In this document: positions 14,194 through 15,675 of the stretch, piece after piece | Position numbering within the stretch: the stretch's first letter is position 1 | How the letters are laid out: the number at the start of each line of letters is the position of its first letter | Assembly (NCBI GenBank): GCA_021793875.1 | Contig: JAJYRX010000011.1 | Span: 1-15,675, forward strand | Direction: 5' to 3' | DNA length: 15,675 nt | Source: Pseudomonadota bacterium | GTDB taxonomy: Bacteria > Pseudomonadota > Gammaproteobacteria > Burkholderiales > Burkholderiaceae_B | The notes under the pieces: model-generated | What the model saw: the letters and a program-made list of their open reading frames with translations, nothing else | Database searches by the model: none | What the model was told of the DNA's origin: nothing | Program-made: the position numbers and the translations under genes

Positions 14194-15045
14194 ATGGTTA
14201 GATCTATGTCTTATATACCTATGGTTAAACTTCACGATGGCCGCTTACTACCCCAGGTTGGCCTTGGCGTATGGCAAATTCCCGACAACAAACTCGATAC
14301 CGTAATACCAACGGCCATTAACAATGGATACAGGCTTATCGATACAGCCTTTATATATGAAAACGAGGCCGGTGTTGGGCGTGGCATAAAGCTTTCCGAA
14401 ATAAATAGGGAAAACTTATATGTAACAACAAAGCTATGGAACACAGAACACAGCCATGAAAATGCAACCGCTGCGTTTAAGTCTAGCCTAGCAACGCTTA
14501 ACCTAGATTACATAGACTTATACCTCATACATTGGCCTGTGCCAAAAATAAACCAATATGTAGAAGCATGGGAATCACTCATAAGACTTCGCGATGAAGG
14601 TTTAATAAGGTCAATAGGTGTGTGCAACTTCAATATTGAGCACATACAGAAATTGCTAGATAAAACAGGGGTATTGCCCGCTGTTAACCAAATAGAATTG
14701 CACCCTGGATTCCAACAACCAGAACTACGCCAATTTCATGCAGATCAGGGCATACAAACACAAGCTTGGAGCCCACTAGGACAGGGAACCTTATGGAATA
14801 ACAGCACGTTAATTGCATTGGCCAAGAAACATAACAAGTCAGTGGCTCAAATAATATTAAGGTGGCATATACAGCTGGGCAACATGATTATTCCTAAAAG
14901 CATTTCCTCAGAGCGACAACAGCAAAATCTGCAAATTTTTGATTTTGTTTTAGACGAGTCTGATATGGAGCGTATAAAAGCAATACATAAACCTGACGGC
15001 AGAATAGGCCCAGACCCAGAACTGTTTAGACTGCCTAAAAGCTAA
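14194..15045 (+). CDS. Aldo/keto reductase (AKR5, 2,5-diketo-D-gluconate reductase type)
   Basis: 283-aa single-domain NADPH-dependent carbonyl reductase of usual length. The catalytic tetrad is complete: Asp50 (RLIDTAFIYEN), Tyr55, Lys80 (VTTKLWN) and His113 (LYLIHWPVP). Other landmarks are GLGVWQIP (23-30), IGVCNFNIEHI, NQIELHPGFQQPELRQF, QAWSPLGQG and the cofactor-phosphate loop MIIPKSISSERQQQN (about 232-246). It would reduce aldehydes or ketones to alcohols in the cytosol; the physiological substrate is not evident. No clear Shine-Dalgarno precedes ATG14194 or the alternative ATG14206, which would begin MSYIPMVKLHDGR, closer to the common family start. The stop codon abuts the stop of the convergent LivG-type gene with no base between them. 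Confidence 0.9.
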   Translation: MVRSMSYIPMVKLHDGRLLPQVGLGVWQIPDNKLDTVIPTAINNGYRLIDTAFIYENEAGVGRGIKLSEINRENLYVTTKLWNTEHSHENATAAFKSSLATLNLDYIDLYLIHWPVPKINQYVEAWESLIRLRDEGLIRSIGVCNFNIEHIQKLLDKTGVLPAVNQIELHPGFQQPELRQFHADQGIQTQAWSPLGQGTLWNNSTLIALAKKHNKSVAQIILRWHIQLGNMIIPKSISSERQQQNLQIFDFVLDESDMERIKAIHKPDGRIGPDPELFRLPKS

Positions 15046-15675
15046 TCACAACAGCCCAAGATACGCTTTTTGTACCGCAGAAGAAGACTTGATATGCTCT
15101 GGTGTGCCGTAATCTACAATGACACCATCTGCCAGAACATATATGCTATTCGCAAAATCAAACACAAGATTCATGTCGTGCTCTATCATTAATACAGCTA
15201 CGCTCTGTGAAACAGCTGTGTTTAATATGTCAGCAACCATTGCGCGATCATCAGCTGGTAACCCTGCCACAGGCTCATCTAATAGCAGCACATCTGGCTC
15301 ACGCGCAAGGGCCAGGGCAATTTCTAATAATCGCTGTTGGCCATACGACAGCTCACTAACTAGAGTATTGGCGAAGCTATCAAGCCCCATTTGAGCCAAC
15401 CAGTAAAAAGCTCTGTCACGAGCATTTTTAGTAGCTTTTATGCTCAGCCACCAGCGTGCACCCAAACCTAAGCTCTCAAATACAGGAATAAGCAAAGATT
15501 GCAATACGGTTAGGTCAGAAAACAGGCTATTTACCTGAAAAGTTCGTACCAAACCCATGCGTACACGGGTGGCAGCGGATACAGCATTCAACTCAATTCC
15601 ATGCAACCTTACATTACCAGCGCTGTAATTGGTAAACCCTGATATCACATTAAATAAGGTTGTCTTGCCCGCACC
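15046..15675 (-). CDS. LivG-type branched-chain amino-acid ABC transporter ATP-binding protein (5' end cut by window edge)
   Basis: The gene enters from the right edge; 209 codons are visible, beginning within Walker A (GAGKTTLFNVISG at the edge). Frame continuity to the edge is direct, so the apparent internal start at 15648 (GTG within NVISG) is not real. Downstream motifs are the Q-loop in LVRTFQVNSLF, the signature ELSYGQQRLLEIALALAR, Walker B VLLLDEPVAGLP and switch His in IEHDMNLVF, with the LivG/LivF-style ending that mentions YVLADGVIVDYGTPEHI. It energises uptake of branched-chain amino acids, amides or other small carboxylates with LivH, LivM and LivF partners that are outside the window. 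LivF does not follow it, since the next gene is the convergent aldo/keto reductase, so it is the last gene of its operon. Confidence 0.9.
   Translation of the reverse strand, partial: GAGKTTLFNVISGFTNYSAGNVRLHGIELNAVSAATRVRMGLVRTFQVNSLFSDLTVLQSLLIPVFESLGLGARWWLSIKATKNARDRAFYWLAQMGLDSFANTLVSELSYGQQRLLEIALALAREPDVLLLDEPVAGLPADDRAMVADILNTAVSQSVAVLMIEHDMNLVFDFANSIYVLADGVIVDYGTPEHIKSSSAVQKAYLGLL

Noticed and set aside
1..15675. Mobile element, prophage, CRISPR, defence island or RNA gene
   Set aside because: No transposase, integrase, long terminal repeats, regular repeat-spacer pattern, cas-like or tRNA/rRNA-like sequence was seen on either strand; all long frames are assigned to metabolic, transport, regulatory or housekeeping families.

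Overview
This window looks like chromosomal DNA of a betaproteobacterium, most likely an Alcaligenaceae-type member of the Burkholderiales with unusually low GC. By eye the GC is in the low-to-mid 40s %, with heavy use of ATA and CTA codons. The assignment rests on the gene families: a Burkholderiales-style Crp/Fnr regulator next to an AMP-forming acyl-CoA ligase, a TAXI-TRAP transporter with fused membrane subunits, RmuC, a family III CoA-transferase and LivG. It is an inference, not a measurement. I saw no insertion sequence, phage gene, CRISPR array, tRNA or rRNA, and composition looks even throughout. Coding density is very high: the longest gaps are 161 nt (189-349), 158 nt (10352-10509) and 176 nt (11512-11687), and all three carry inverted repeats.

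Layout. (1) 1-188, minus: the first 62 codons of an AMP-dependent acyl-CoA ligase running off the left edge. It is divergent from (2) a Crp/Fnr regulator (350-1024, plus), whose candidate -10 box sits inside a TGTCA-N6-TGACA palindrome. (3) 1108-6790, plus: a probable operon of glutamate-type dehydrogenase, a polar amino-acid ABC importer (periplasmic binding protein, ATPase, two permeases) and a FAD amine/amino-acid oxidoreductase. It reads as one import-and-deaminate unit. (4) 6782-11511, minus: a TAXI-TRAP importer (binding protein, then 877-aa fused permease) with an RluA-type pseudouridine synthase attached directly behind the permease stop codon. (5) 11688-14152, minus: rmuC followed closely by a CaiB/BaiF CoA-transferase. 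(6) 14194-15045, plus: an aldo/keto reductase. (7) 15046-15675, minus: a LivG-type ATPase cut at its Walker A by the right edge.

How the genes may work together. The first operon would import an amino acid or amine, oxidise it with the FAD enzyme, and interconvert 2-oxo acid, ammonium and amino acid with the dehydrogenase. The TAXI-TRAP importer would bring in an organic acid, and the CoA-transferase upstream on the same strand could activate it. The liv-type ATPase and acyl-CoA ligase at the two edges point to further uptake of amino-acid-like or acyl substrates. No single gene here is a new family. The most interesting signals are regulatory: palindromes upstream of the Crp/Fnr, dehydrogenase and TAXI genes, a strong hairpin between the TAXI binding protein and its permease, mutually exclusive hairpins beside the permease Shine-Dalgarno, and a UUG-started rluA one sense codon after, and in frame with, the permease stop.
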